DNA from: Komagataeibacter melaceti
GTDB taxonomy: Bacteria > Pseudomonadota > Alphaproteobacteria > Acetobacterales > Acetobacteraceae
NCBI RefSeq assembly: GCF_003403295.1
Contig: NZ_QUWV01000056.1
Location: 1-36,538, forward strand
Direction of reading: 5' to 3'
Length of the DNA: 36,538 nt
The notes under the pieces are model-generated. The model had not been told where the DNA came from, did no database searches, and saw only the letters and a list, made by a program, of their open reading frames with translations. Positions 36,451-36,538 of the stretch are shown here, piece by piece. Within the stretch, counting starts at the first letter, position 1, and every line of letters starts with the position of its first letter. Made by a program: the position numbers and the translations under genes.

Positions 36451-36538
36451 GGGGTCACGACACGAAAGTGTACTTTACGTACGCTTAGAGTGAACCCAAC
36501 AAGAACGTTGAGGCTGTTCTGCTGAGAGTTCGATAGAC

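Noticed and set aside
1-36538. tRNA, rRNA or prophage structural genes
   Set aside because: No cloverleaf with a CCA end, no rRNA-like stretch and no capsid, tail or terminase motif was found by reading both strands.

Overview
The window reads as part of a conjugative or mobilisable plasmid of an acetic acid bacterium (Acetobacteraceae; Komagataeibacter, Gluconacetobacter, Gluconobacter or Acetobacter). This is inferred from the GC-rich codon use, the Q-type TraA/TraC/TraD mobilisation module, the DUF6118 protein, the WGR-integrase pair and the RepA type. No rRNA, tRNA or chromosomal housekeeping gene is visible.

Layout. (1) 1-3454: a possible IS end, a large AT-richer gene joining an XRE helix-turn-helix to a membrane-associated dynamin-like GTPase, then a SeqA-like/RAMA DNA-binding protein and a small membrane protein. 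(2) 3637-4735: inverted repeats, a WGR-domain gene interrupted by an in-frame TAG, and a small tyrosine recombinase. (3) 5778-8100: the replication and partition core. It holds a ParA with repeated operator/parS-like sites, a small ParB-like protein, RepA (all ATGA-coupled), five iterons of about 23 bp, a perfect DnaA box and an AT-rich stretch. (4) 4824-5501, 8681-17583, 23543-25556 and 34302-35658: a very dense toxin-antitoxin (TA) archipelago. About twelve apparently intact two-gene modules (RHH-PIN x3, DUF4160-DUF2442, HicAB, AbrB-Doc, Phd-PIN, BrnTB-type, FitAB x2, VapBC, MazEF) and one putative pair are mixed with at least six broken ones. (5) 17614-23496: a MucR-like regulator, a CatB-like acetyltransferase with a secreted protein, TraD/TraC, a probable oriT and the TraA relaxase-helicase, which carries a nested small reading frame. 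(6) 26786-34180: a type I restriction-modification (R-M) locus (extra small S-like protein, HsdM, HsdS, HsdR, YgjP-type metallopeptidase). (7) 35801-36450: a frameshifted ImmA/IrrE-like protease gene cut by the window edge.

How it fits together. Rep/Par copy and segregate the replicon, the Tra module moves it, the TA modules would penalise its loss, and the R-M locus (perhaps also the HTH-dynamin gene) would act in defence. Many TA genes have perfect palindromes just upstream of the antitoxin or first gene, consistent with self-repression. Repeated blocks (252 bp DUF2442 3' ends, about 415 bp around an 84-residue gene, TraD 3' ends, a 51 bp repeat), chimeric ORFs and resolvase scraps show that the region has grown by repeated recombination. 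The most promising unusual items are the HTH-dynamin protein, the SeqA-like/RAMA protein, the reading frame nested in traA, the extra S subunit, and the unassigned 118-residue protein paired with an XRE regulator.
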